NCBI GenBank assembly: GCA_027922465.2
Contig: BQMF02000642.1
Location: 1-64,000, forward strand
DNA from: Turritopsis dohrnii
Taxonomy: Eukaryota > Cnidaria > Hydrozoa > Anthoathecata > Oceaniidae
Length of the DNA stretch: 64,000 bases
Reading direction: 5' to 3'
This document shows positions 20,137-30,537 of the stretch, one piece after another (position 1 is the stretch's first letter; every line of letters begins with the position of its first letter). Below the pieces are notes generated by a model. That model was not told where the DNA came from. It ran no database searches and worked only from the letters and a program-made list of their open reading frames with translations. Both the position numbers and the translations under genes were made by a program.

Positions 20137-21858
20137 ATGTCGCAGAGACGAATTTTATCGAAGAAAAAGTGGCAAAAGGCTGTGGGAAGTAATAAAAAGC
20201 CGAGAAGATTGGTTTTAAGACCGAACGCTGATAGTGTTTATGTTTGTCCTGTGAAAGTGTGTGAAAGTGAACATTTTAAGACACAGAGAGGTTGCAGAAA
20301 GCACGTTTTCACAAAACATGGTTGGTTTTACTTTTTCGACGAAAAACCAGATGTTAATACGATATTTCCTGAATTAGCAACTCGCTTGTCAACAGAAGGG
20401 AAGAAAAAGAGGTGTTGCACTGCTTCGATGCCGATGTTTCTAAAGACCTGTACTGTTGGACGGTTATTTAGCAGATGGCTGCAAAGCCCAGGTGGAGGAG
20501 CCAAATGTCATTCTCAAGCAGAACAATTAACAGCAAAAGTCTTAAAGTATGCGAAATATTGTTGTGACGATGTCTCGACCGCCTGGGACGTACCGAAATG
20601 TGTGATAGACTATTGCGTTGGATGCGTTACTTTGCTCTCGGATTTCGATGACTACTTGCAGAACACATGGAACGTTGGCCGTCCCGGAATTATCGGCTAC
20701 ATGCACGCAATATCTCACATGCTGGATTACAGAAGAAGCAATGGCATTAATGCTGAAAATATACCCGTATTCATTGCCGCAGAGATCTACTTGGATAGGG
20801 TAAAGAAATGCTTAGCAAAGAAAATGAGAATAGAATGGAATACAGTGTTGAGTATGGAATATGTTACGAGTATCAACTGTTGGGCGACCCTAGAAGATAT
20901 GCAAAAACGTCATTCCATTTCATGCCGAAAAGTTTTCGCAGATCATTCTTAATGCTAGTCACGGAACAGCAATTATTCCTGCACACGATTTATCGTTTTG
21001 TACTTCCTTTGTAGTTGCCGTGCTTTTCTTAATGGTAAAGGCGAGTCGTCCTATGACCTATCAGTACTTAACAGTGGCAATGGTACGTGAACTGGGATGC
21101 GGAGGTGGCATTATCGACCAGACCAGATTTAAGACAAATTACAAGTACGGATTTGACACTCTCATAATAACAAAACGGGTCGTTGGCATTCTAAATGGAT
21201 ACACAGCTTGTATAAGGACTGGATTAAATCCAGTTCGCGACTATTTGCTAATAACAAAGAATGGTACGCAATTGAAGCAATTAACTGACGTATTTGGCAG
21301 AATTCTATACCAGGCCATAGGAAAGCACATTAATCCAACCCGATACAGGCAGATTATCGAAACAGAAGGTTTATCCAAACTTACCGAAAGTGAACAAGCG
21401 GCTCTATCTCGCGATCAAAAACATACGTCGCACGTAGCTCGAATACACTATCAAAAGCTTCAATCAGCCGAAGTTGCACGTCAATGCAACAGTGTATGGA
21501 AAAATTGCTGGGGTTACCAAACGACGGTTTGAACGAACATTTGACAGTATCGACAATCAACGAATCGCACAATAGAGTTGACGATCAAAGCATTGAATTT
21601 CAAAGTTTGGCCGTACATTCTCGTGGTGATGTTACAACGAGAAAGCAGAAACCAACAGAAGGACGCATTGAAACCGTTTCAAAACGACAGAGCAAGGTTT
21701 CTTTTTCGTCTAAAGAAGATTCGTTTCTATCGTACGGCATCAAGAAACACGGAATTGGTAAATGGACGGCAATATTGCGAGATCCAGAGTACAGCTTTCA
21801 TTCTTCACGGAAGCCGAGTACATTGATGATTAGAGCCAAGACGATAAGGTTGATTTGA
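20137..21858 (+). pseudogene. YR-Myb protein, copy B (two compensating frameshifts)
   Basis: Starts MSQRRILSKKKWQKAVGSNK and follows copy A throughout. A 1-nt insertion after EDMQK (near 20908) shifts the frame; a 1-nt loss after EVARQ (near 21486) restores it. Between them the +1 frame keeps the whole catalytic stretch: KASRPMTYQYLTV, PTRYRQIIETEG and KHTSHVARIHYQ. The finger (CPVKVCESEHF..H..H) and the Myb (EDSFLSYGIKKHGIGKWTAI) are in the original frame. So all conserved parts survive but not in one frame. Such a +1/-1 pair could be real decay, assembly error or, less likely, programmed shifting. Confidence 0.8.
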
Positions 21859-21947
21859 TTTTCATTGTTGGCATTTATTGATTTATTAACCATGTAAGAA
21901 ATTGAAGCAAGAGGTTTTTGGTCCTTTTCGTTTCTGCTAGAGGTAAC

Positions 21948-22256
21948 ATGTTCTTCAAATTCAAGAGGTGTACGTACACCAAAGACCTGCAAATAACATC
22001 AAAACACAGCTTAAACGAGCACGAGAAGGATGTTTTAAAAGACATGATAAAGACACACGAACTAAAGCCTGGCATCACGTTTAGATTTACCGAATTGGAA
22101 AATTGTACGGGTATAATGGCGAAACTGTCAATGCTAAGAAAGCAAGACTGTCTTAAGCTGTTTTTACATAGAGACACAACATTTATGATTGTCATTAGAT
22201 CAAGGCAAAACAGTTGTAGAAAATTATTTGGAAACAAATACAAAGATAGTACGTAA
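21948..22256 (+). CDS. Small conserved MFFKF protein, copy B (unknown)
   Basis: 102 codons from MFFKFKRCTYTKDLQ, open to the stop. It shares with copy A the opening MFFKFK.C, a KH.L.E.EKD.LK block, LKPGI.F.F.E and GIMAK..MLR, with LFLHRDT near the end. Roughly half of the residues match copy A. The frame stays open although the recombinase gene upstream in the same cassette is broken, which hints at selection on the small protein. The distance after the YR-Myb stop (~90 bp) is the same as in A and C. Confidence 0.7.
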   Translation: MFFKFKRCTYTKDLQITSKHSLNEHEKDVLKDMIKTHELKPGITFRFTELENCTGIMAKLSMLRKQDCLKLFLHRDTTFMIVIRSRQNSCRKLFGNKYKDST

Positions 22257-22379
22257 ACAAGGACTAATTAAAATCCCCATTGCCCCACCTTCCATCTCCA
22301 ATAATATTGTCTTCTACTCTCAAGCTTGTCATTCTTCCTTTGTGAGAAAGACTCTATTGGCTTTCAAATCATTTGATTT

Positions 22380-24720
22380 TACTTACATGTAGTTACACCT
22401 TCTTACATCTAGTTACATGTTGTTACAGTTCCAGAGAAAGGAAAAGTTCAATCTAGGTCACTTCTTTTACTGACGTCATTTGACTCCCGAATCAGCTGAT
22501 ATTAGTTACAGGCAGTTACACCTTGTTACATCTAGTTACATGTTGTTACAGTTCCACACAAAGGAAAAGTTCAATCTACGTCACTTCTTCTACTGACGTC
22601 ATTTGACTCCCGAATCAGCTGATATTAGTTACACGTAGTTACACCTTGTTACATCTAGTTACATGTTGTTACAGTTCCACACAAAGGAAAAGTTCAATCT
22701 ACGTCACTTCTTCTACTGACGTCATTTGACTCCCGAATCAGCTGATATTAGTTACACGTAGTTACACCTTGTTACATCTAGTTACATGTTGTTACAGTTC
22801 CACACAAAGGAAAAGTTCAATCTACGTCACTTCTTCTACTGACGTCATTTGACTCCCGAATCAGCTGATATTAGTTACACGTAGTTACACCTTGTTACAT
22901 CTAGTTACATGTTGTTACAGTTCCACACAAAGGAAAAGTTCAATCTACGTCACTTCTTCTACTGACGTCATTTGACTCCCGAATCAGCTGATATTAGTTA
23001 CATGTAGTTACACCTTGTTACATCTAGTTACATGTTGTTACAGTTCCAGAGAAAGGAAAAGTTCAATCTACGTCACTTCTTTTACTGACGTCATTTGACT
23101 CCAGAATCAGCTGATATTAGTTACAGGCAGTTACACCTTGTTACATCTAGTTACATGTTGTTACAGTTCCACACAAAGGAAAAGTTCAATCTACGTCACT
23201 TCTTCTACTGACGTCATTTGACTCCCGAATCAGCTGATATTAGTTACACGTAGTTACACCTTGTTACATCTAGTTACATGTTGTTACAGTTCTAAAGAAT
23301 GGAAAAGTTCAATCTACGTCACTTCTTTTACTGACGTCATTTGACTCCAGAATCAGCTGATATTAGTTACAGGCAGTTACACCTTGTTACATCTAGTTAC
23401 ATGTTGTTACAGTTCCACACAAAGGAAAAGTTCAATCTACATCACTTCTTCTACTGACGTCATTTGACTCCCGAATCAGCTGATATTAGTTACACGTAGT
23501 TACACCTTGTTACATCTAGTTACATCTTGTTACAGTTCTACAGAATGGAAAAGTTCAATCTACGTCACTTCTTCTACTGACGTCATTTGACTCCCGAATC
23601 AGCTGATATTAGTTACACGTAGTTACACCTTGTTACATTTAGTTACATCTTGTTACATGCTTTTGACCAATAAAGCATAGAATTGCGTCATTCCCGGCTA
23701 TGTCGTCATTTGCGAGATCTCAGCTGACCTTTGCATCAGCTAACAATCCAGTGTTGCAATGACGTCAAAGTGAAAGGGCGCAGGGCGTCACTTTCTCCCT
23801 CAGCACTTGTAACAAGGTGTAACAAGGTGTAACAATATGTAACAACGTGTAACTAGAAACAGCTGACAATCCGATGTTGCAATGACGTCACAGAAAGTGA
23901 CGTAATGCGTCACTTTACTCTCTCAGAACTTGTAACAAGGTGTAACAACATGTAACAACGTGTAACAACGTGTAACTAGAAACAGCTGACAATCCGATGT
24001 TGCAATGACGTCACAGAAAGTGACGTAATGCGTCACTTTTCTTCCTCAGAACTTGTAACAAGGTGTAACAAGGTGTAACAACATGTAACAACGTGTAACT
24101 AGAAACAGCTGACAATCCGATGTTGCAATGACGTCACAGAAAGTGACGTAATGCGTCACTTTACTCTCTCAGAACTTGTAACAAGGTGCAACAACATGTA
24201 ACAACGTGTAACAACGTGTAACTAGAAACAGCTGATAATCCGATGTTGCAATGACGTCACAGAAAGTGACGTAATGCGTCACTTTACTCTCTCAGAACTT
24301 GTAACAAGGTGTAACAACATGTAACAGCGTGTAACAACGTGTAACTAGAAACAGCTGACAATCCGATGTTGCAATGACGTCACAGAAAGTGACGTAATGC
24401 GTCACTTTTCTCTCTCAGAACTTGTAACAAGGTGTAACAAGGTGTAACAACATGTAACAACGTGTAACTAGAAACAGCTGACAATCCGATGTTGCAATGA
24501 CGTCACAGAAAGTGACGTAATGCGTCACTTTTCTCTCTCAGAACTTGTAACAAGGTGTAACAACATGTAACAACGTGTAACAACGTGTAACTAGAAACAG
24601 CTGACAATCCGATGTTGCAATGACGTCACAGAAAGTGACGTAATGCGTCACTTTACTCTCTCAGAACTTGTAACAAGGTGTAACAACATGTAACAACGTG
24701 TAACAACGTGTAACTATTTG
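22380..24720. repeat. Cassette B satellite: 123-bp units inverted around ~23.7 kb
   Basis: From 22380 to about 23660 a 123-bp unit repeats some ten times: CAGTTCCACACAAAGGAAAA, TTCTACTGACGTCATTTGAC, GAATCAGCTGATATTAG and four or five GTTACA words. From about 23740 to 24720 a ~122-bp unit with TGTAAC words, CAATGACGTCACAGAAAGTG and AACAGCTGAC runs the other way. Both halves share TGACGTCA (CRE-type palindrome), CAGCTG (E-box) and the GTTACAYNTNGTTACA pattern, in opposite orientation. Confidence 0.92.
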
Positions 24721-24864
24721 CGACATGTAAGTGAAATCAGCTGATATTTCAAGTGATGTCTATAGCAACGGGAATTTTTCCAAATGTAAGGGCGTGTAGA
24801 CATAACTGTCGAATAGATGGGGCTGTTTTTAATGAAATTGAAACATAACACTAAACGTTTTTGT

Positions 24865-25630
24865 TTACTCTTCATCACTACTCATTACAGTAGTGTCTGT
24901 TACATTATTCACAGATGCGAAGCGCTGTAGAGTTTCGGTGCTCGGCTTGACGTCTTCACGCATCTCGTTTTGTTTCGATCGCTTCGGTGACAAATCGTTA
25001 CCGTCACCACACAACTTACGTTTGGTTGCCTCTACGACTTCAATCGCTCCTTCGTCCGACGACAAAACTTCTGTAGTCCCGAAACATGCCTGGTATGCGC
25101 GCAACAATTCAGGTTGTATTTCGCACTCCTCGTCACTGCTGATGACAATAGCTTCAGCTGGTTTGCTACGAGCGACGAAACGTTCAAAAACGGGTTTCGT
25201 CTCCATCTCTTCTCCGCTATCGTTTTCCCTTTCACCGACATCGTAATCGTTTTCGCCACAGTTGTCGCCATCAGACGTACTTGCGTCAACCGTATCGATA
25301 AAAAACTCTCTAAACTGGGCCATTGGGAACCAGCTTCGTTCCATGGCATTCAGGCACAACCATGCGTCGTAAACTGAATCAGCGCCCACCCATCCCGAGC
25401 GATGTCGCATGAGAAATGCTTTTCTCGTGGTTGCGCTGATCGGTACGTCGCAAAGGTTTCCCTTCACCAGATCGTATACTTTTTGTTGGTATTGCTCATC
25501 TGGAACGACCGATTCGCAGTCGAAATCCGGCGTATTTTAAAGCGAATGGAGACACAATAAAACTACGTAACGCCCTTTTTAAAGGCTCTTCTCGCAAAGA
25601 AAGATTACCTTTAAAACTAGCAGTATCCAT
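24865..25630 (-). pseudogene. YDAW/SIM protein, copy B
   Basis: Begins MDTASFKGNLSLREEPLKRA at 25630, then ALRSFIVSPFALKYAGFRL, parallel to the start of copies A and D. The rest is one frame over (DEQYQQKVYDLVKGNLCDV) and lacks ~80 residues found in copy A. The core is RSGWVGADSVYDAWLCLN, followed by an acidic Ser-rich region with three SIM-like motifs: AIVISSDEECE, TEVLSSDEGA and TTVMSSDEE as the last residues. A basic patch KRKLCGDGNDLSPKRSKQ could be a nuclear signal. The part from 25467 down to 24865 is a clean 200-codon frame, so a shorter product starting at MKGNLCDV is possible. Confidence 0.65.
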
Positions 25631-25639
25631 TTTTGTTCC

Positions 25640-26222
25640 TTCTTTTAGATGTTTTATGTACAGTGAGAGGAACACATTTTTTCTTATACGGTTATGTAAC
25701 GTATAACTTTTTTTGTTCCTTTGTGCGAGTAAATTTGAGAAGCAATGGAGTATGTAATCTTTATCTTTTGCACGTGTTCCTATTTCATAAGTTCCTTTTA
25801 TAATCAAAGGAACATTTTCTGAGGCACTCTTGGGACCTCTAAAGTTTTTATCAGTTTCACGATGTTTTATAGAAGAGAAAAGTCCTTGCAAGACCGATGT
25901 GTAATATCATAAACGGTCTACGTTGTTCTGTTTTCTAATGCATTTCAGCATAATTGAAAAGACAACTTTGTTCTGTAACGTACTAGCTGACGCGTTCCCT
26001 ATTGTCCACTCATTATTAAGATCAAGTATTTGGTTAAAATACAGAATGTCGGTGGAACTCCCTGTAAAGACCAAATCACAGACTGGCTTAACGAGGTCCA
26101 TGCATGACCGCACGCTTTTTATTGATATTCAAACACATGATTGGCTAAGATTCACGTGACTAACTATCAAAATTTAGCATAAATAGGACTGCGTTGGTGT
26201 TACAAATCACTTGTCGGCAGAG
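25640..26222. promoter_or_regulatory. Bidirectional promoter region of cassette C
   Basis: Between YDAW/SIM copy B and YR-Myb C. Has CTTATACGGTTATGTAACG, GCACGTGTTCC, the palindrome GTTCCTTTTATAATCAAAGG (25791-25813), ACGGTCTACGTTGTTC, GATTGGCTAAG and a TATA-like GCATAAATAG at 26178. No MITE interrupts it, so it serves as the empty-site reference for both promoter insertions upstream. Confidence 0.65.
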
Positions 26223-27950
26223 ATGCCGCACAGACGTATCTTATCAAAAGTTATATGGCAGAAGGCTGTTGGAAACCACAAGAAACCTAAACGATTAAAC
26301 CTTAGACCAAACAGCGATGGTTTGTTCGTATGCCCAGTTAAGTCATGTGAGACTGAAAGCTTCAAGACAATGAGGGGATGTAGAAAGCACGTTTTCAATA
26401 AACATGGTTGGTTTTATTTTTTTGAAGAAAAGCCTGATATTGACACGGTATTTCCTGAATTATGTACTCGCTTATCCTTGCAACAGACTAAGAAGAGAAG
26501 TTGCACCACTTCGATGCCCATGTTCGTCAAAACTTGCAGTATTGCAACCATATTCACAAGATGGCTACAAAGTCCAGGTGGAGGAGGTAAAAGTTTATGT
26601 CAAGCCGAACAAATAACAACGAAAGTAATGAAGTATGCGAAATTTTGTTGTACTGACATTCCTGCAGTGTGGAATTTACCAGAATGTGTTTTAGACTATT
26701 GTATTGGGTCGGTAGCCCTTCTATCGGACTTTGTGGACTACTTAAAAGACACTTGGAAAATTGGTCGATCTGGGATAATCGGTTATATGAACGCTATATC
26801 TCACACACTGGATTTTTGAAGAAGTACTGCCATTAAGTCAGAAAACATACCTGTTTTTATTGCAGCCGAGATTTATTTGGATAGAGTAAAAAAATGTTTA
26901 GCTAAGCAAATGAGGATAGAATGGAGTACGGTATTAAGTATGGAATATTTTACGAGCATAAATTGCTGGGCAACACTTGAAGACATGCAAAATGTGATTC
27001 CATTTCATGCTGAAAAGTTTTCACAGATTTTGCTTAATGCTAGTAACGGGACTGCAATCATCCCCGCTCACGATTTATCGGTCTGTACATCTTTTGTCGT
27101 GACCGTCTTATTCTTGATGGTCAAAGGCAGTCGCCCTATGACTTATCAATATCTAACTGTTACGATGATACGAGAGGTTGGGCCCGAAGGTGGAATTGTC
27201 GATCAGAATAAATTCAAGACAAATTACAAGTATGGATTTGACACACTTATAATTTCTAAAAGAGTTATCGACATCTTAAATGGATACATAACTTGTGTCA
27301 GGACTCGTTTGAATCCAATTTGCGATTATCTATTAATATCGAAAAATGGAACACAACTTAAGCAGTTGACCGACGTGTTTGGCAGAATTGTTTTCCAAGC
27401 TATCGGAAAGTACGTTAATCCTACACGGTATCGGCAAATTATCGAGACAGAAGGTTTGTCAAAACTCAGCGAACGCGAACAAGCGGCTTTATCTCGTGAT
27501 CAAAAGCATACCTCGCATGTAGCTAGAATACACTATCAAAAACTTCAATCAGCCGATGTAGCACGTCAAGGACGACAGTGCATTGAAAAAATGCTAACCA
27601 CGGACAAGGAATGTACAGAAGGCAGTCATTGTAACGATCATTTTGTCGTATCAAGTTCCAAGGAATTCCCGAAAAATGTCGTCCACGAAAAGACTGAACG
27701 TGAAACAGAAATGTTAAATTCTCGTCTCCGCATCTCATTAAACAACGAAGGAAAAACGGTCGATACAAATACCAAACGACACACCAAGGTTTCGTTTTCG
27801 TCTGCAGAGGATTCGTTTTTGTCGTATGGTATCAAAAAGTACGGTGCCGGAAAGTGGACAGCAATTTTGCGGGATCCAGAATATTGTTTTCATCCGTCAA
27901 GAAAAGCTAGCACGCTAATGGTTAGAGCAAAAACAATCAACTTGATATAA
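26223..27950 (+). pseudogene. YR-Myb protein, copy C (one in-frame stop)
   Basis: Start placed at MPHRRILSKVIWQKAVGNHK, which aligns with the starts of A and B; four extra codons upstream (MSAE) are not shared. The finger is CPVKSCETESFKTMRGCRKH. A single TGA at 26817-26819 replaces an arginine codon after HTLDF (copy A has AGG there). Everything beyond it is open: KGSRPMTYQYLTV, NPTRYRQIIETEG, KHTSHVARIHYQ, and a Myb with EDSFLSYGIKKYGAGKWTAI. One nonsense change therefore separates this copy from a full product. Initiation downstream could still give a protein with the core and Myb only. Confidence 0.8.
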
Positions 27951-28050
27951 GGACATGACATCATTCTGAAGAGAGGCCCAACTGAAATTCATAAATGCAT
28001 CGCAATAGGTTAAGAGTTCTCTTTTGGGTGTCGAATAAAGTTGAAGCAAC

Positions 28051-28356
28051 ATGTTCTTCAAGTTTTATACGTGCAAACTTACGACAGACGGGGAAATACA
28101 CTCCAGAAAGGTATTGGACTCAAAGAAAATGGAGTGTCTTAAGCAAATGCTGGAATCACGGAATGTAAAAGGACCTACAAGATTTAAATATGCTGAACTG
28201 ACGAATTGTGAAAAGGGTTTAATGGCAAAAATTACAATAATCCGCAACAGTCAAAAAGCAAGAGTGATTTTACATAGAGACTTAAAGTACCTAACTGTCA
28301 TTAGTAAAAAACCTACATGTAGGTCAAGTTATACAAGAAATTCCATAATAACCTAA
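28051..28356 (+). CDS. Small conserved MFFKF protein, copy C (unknown)
   Basis: 101 codons, starting MFFKFYTCKLTTDGE. Shares with A and B the start, LKQML, (G/S)...F(K)Y.EL, MAKITII and ILHRD. It is the most diverged of the three, yet it is open and the same length. It starts about 100 bp after the YR-Myb C stop. Role unknown; the three-way conservation of length and motif order is the only functional evidence. Confidence 0.68.
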   Translation: MFFKFYTCKLTTDGEIHSRKVLDSKKMECLKQMLESRNVKGPTRFKYAELTNCEKGLMAKITIIRNSQKARVILHRDLKYLTVISKKPTCRSSYTRNSIIT

Positions 28357-28374
28357 TATACACTTGTATTGGAT

Positions 28375-29880
28375 TTCCCTCAACTCCTGTCTCATCTCCC
28401 CTTACCTCCCCTTGCCCCCTCTTACCTCCCCTTGTTCCCTCTTACCTCCCCTTGTTCCCTCTTTCAGAATAGAAAACATATGTGTCAGGTGGAACTCTTG
28501 TGCAAAGTGGTTGGAGGTTAAAGTTTCGGTTACGATTGGGGTCATGGTTATGGTTAACTTGACCACAATTCTTATCCCCTCTTATCCCCCCTTACCTCCC
28601 CTTGTCTCCTCTTACCTCCCCTTGTTCCCTATTTCAGAATAGAAAACATATGTGTCAGGTGAGACTCATAGACCCCCTATCGGTAGAGGGCGTGACCCTT
28701 TTCTATACTGAAACAGTGAACAAGGGGAAACAAGAAGGGGAAAGGGGATGCAAGAGGGCATAGGAGGGGATAAGAATGATGGTCATGTAAACCTTAATCC
28801 TGATCACACCCATAACCGAAACCTTAACCTCAAACCTGTTGGTGCTGGACCAACATTCTTATCCACCCTTACCTCCCCTTGCCCCCTCTTGTCTTCCCTT
28901 GTTCCCTCTTTCAGTAGAGAAAACATTAGTGTCAGGTGAGACTCATAGACCCCCTATCGGTATAGGGCGTGACCCTTTTCTATACTGAAACAGGGAACAA
29001 GGGGAGACAAGAAGGGGCAAGGGGAGGCAAGAGGGTATAAGGGGGATAAGAATGATGGTGCAGTAAACCTTAACCCTGACCACACCCATAACCGAAACCT
29101 TAACCTCAAACCTATTGGTGCTGGACCAACATTCTTATCCACCCTTACCTCCCCTTGCCCCCTCTTGTCTCCCCTTGTTCCCTCTTTCAGTAGAGAAAAC
29201 ATTAGTGTCAGGTGAGACTCATAGACCCCCTATCGGTATAGGGCGTGACCCTTTTCTATACTGAAACAGGGAACAAGGGGAGACAAGAAGGGGCAAGGGG
29301 AGGCAAGAGGGTATAAGGGGGGATTGCATTGTATTCAATTTATTTAACGTTGACATAGTAAGATAGTACAAAATATACTAATTAAAGTCAACTGAATAAG
29401 AATGATGGTCATGTAAACCTTAACCCTGACCACACCCATAACCGAAACCTTAACCTCAAACCTATTGGTGCTGGACCAACATTTTTATCCACCCTTACCT
29501 CCCCTTGCCCCCTCTTGTCTCCCCTTGTTCCCTCTTTCAGTAGAGAAAACATTAGTGTCAGGTGCGACTCATGGACCCCCTATCGGTAGAGGGCGTGGCC
29601 CTTTTCTATTCTGAAAGAAGGAACAAGGGGAGACAAGAAGGGGCAAGGGGAGGTAAGGGGGGTTAAGAGGGGATAAGTATGTTGGTCAAGTTAACCATAA
29701 CCGTGACCCTAATCGTAACCGAAACTTTAACCTGCAACCACTTTTTTACTTGAGTTCCACCTGACACATATGTTTTTTATTCTGAAAGAGGGAACAAGGG
29801 GAGGTAAGAGGGGGCAAGGGGAGGCAAGAGTGGATAAGAGGGGATAAGAATGTTGGTGCAGTAAACCGCAACCACTTTGG
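28375..29880. repeat. Cassette C satellite: ~275-bp units with inverted arms and telomere-like CCTTAACCC words
   Basis: Units recur near 28560, 28850, 29130 and 29485. Each has a C-rich arm (CCTTACCTCCCCTTGCCCCC, TCTTGTCTCCCCTTGTTCCC), GTCAGGTGAGACTCATAGAC, and the G-rich inverted arm, then a spacer AACCTTAACCCTGACCACAC, CCATAACCGAAACCTTAACC. The arm words match the cassette A satellite. A ~75-bp insertion with a LINE-tail-like AATAAATTGAATAC (reverse strand) interrupts one unit at 29325-29396. Confidence 0.9.
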
Positions 29881-29989
29881 ATATGCTTATTGTGAAGGTT
29901 TTTTTTAACGCAAATGTTTATTTGAAGGAAAGTTAGACTGGCTTTATATTTCGTCATAAATTCTTACAAGTTTTATTTATCTGAATAGG

Positions 29990-30477
29990 ATATGTTTTTA
30001 ATACACTATTGACGAATGTATTGCTTTCCAATATCGAATCATCAGGTTCTTTCTTTGGGACAAATAAATCGAAATCACCCAATCATCCAAAAAATCGATT
30101 TCGCTTTCTACACAATTAGATGCTATAGCATTTGTTTCCCAGTCCTCAAATCAGAGTGTCGAGACCTCTCATAACCTTTGATACAGAGCCAGGCATCGTA
30201 TAAATAGTTCGATCCACTCCAAGCAACGCTTTTTCGAATTTCATAAATTGTGGCACGTTATCATCGAGGTTATCCGCCAAGAAGCTTTATTCCAACAAAA
30301 AAACTGCGTTTATTTGCTGCCTCCGACATCAATAGCTTTTAATTCTTATTACACGTTTCTCATAGCAGCACACACACACGTTACTTTAGTGACAATCGCT
30401 GTAACAATATATGCTTTTAAACCTTTTTTAAAAGTCTTGTTTTTCATACTCTTTTGAACTTTGTATTCTGATGACAT
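29990..30477 (-). pseudogene. YDAW/SIM protein, copy D (degraded)
   Basis: The start MSSEYKVQKSMKNKTFKKGL at 30477 matches copy A. Lower down, VAWSGSNYLYDAWLCIKGYE and FDLFVPKKEPDDSILE match the core and pre-tail regions of copy A, but frames change and stops intervene, and the SIM tail is not found. This gene closes cassette C on the right exactly as copies A and B close theirs. Its promoter is cut by a LINE at about 30538, so no fourth YR-Myb follows. Confidence 0.75.
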
Positions 30478-30537
30478 TCTGCTATTTTATCAAACTTACT
30501 TTGAGAAACAGGAACATTTTTTTTCTTATACGATTAT

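Noticed and set aside
22380..24720. CRISPR-like array (regular 123-bp spacing)
   Set aside because: The whole unit repeats, not short repeats with unique spacers, and the sequence is from an animal genome.
28364..29202. Reading frames of 63-92 codons in the cassette C satellite
   Set aside because: They follow the repeat period on both strands (PPLVPSF-like words) and carry no conserved protein signal.
28850..29730. True interstitial telomere block
   Set aside because: CCTTAACCC words are few and drifted, with no uninterrupted (TTAGGG)n run; kept as a weaker observation.
14330..30477. Recent tandem duplication of one gene
   Set aside because: Satellites differ completely between B and A/C and the coding parts are well diverged, so simple recent duplication does not fit.
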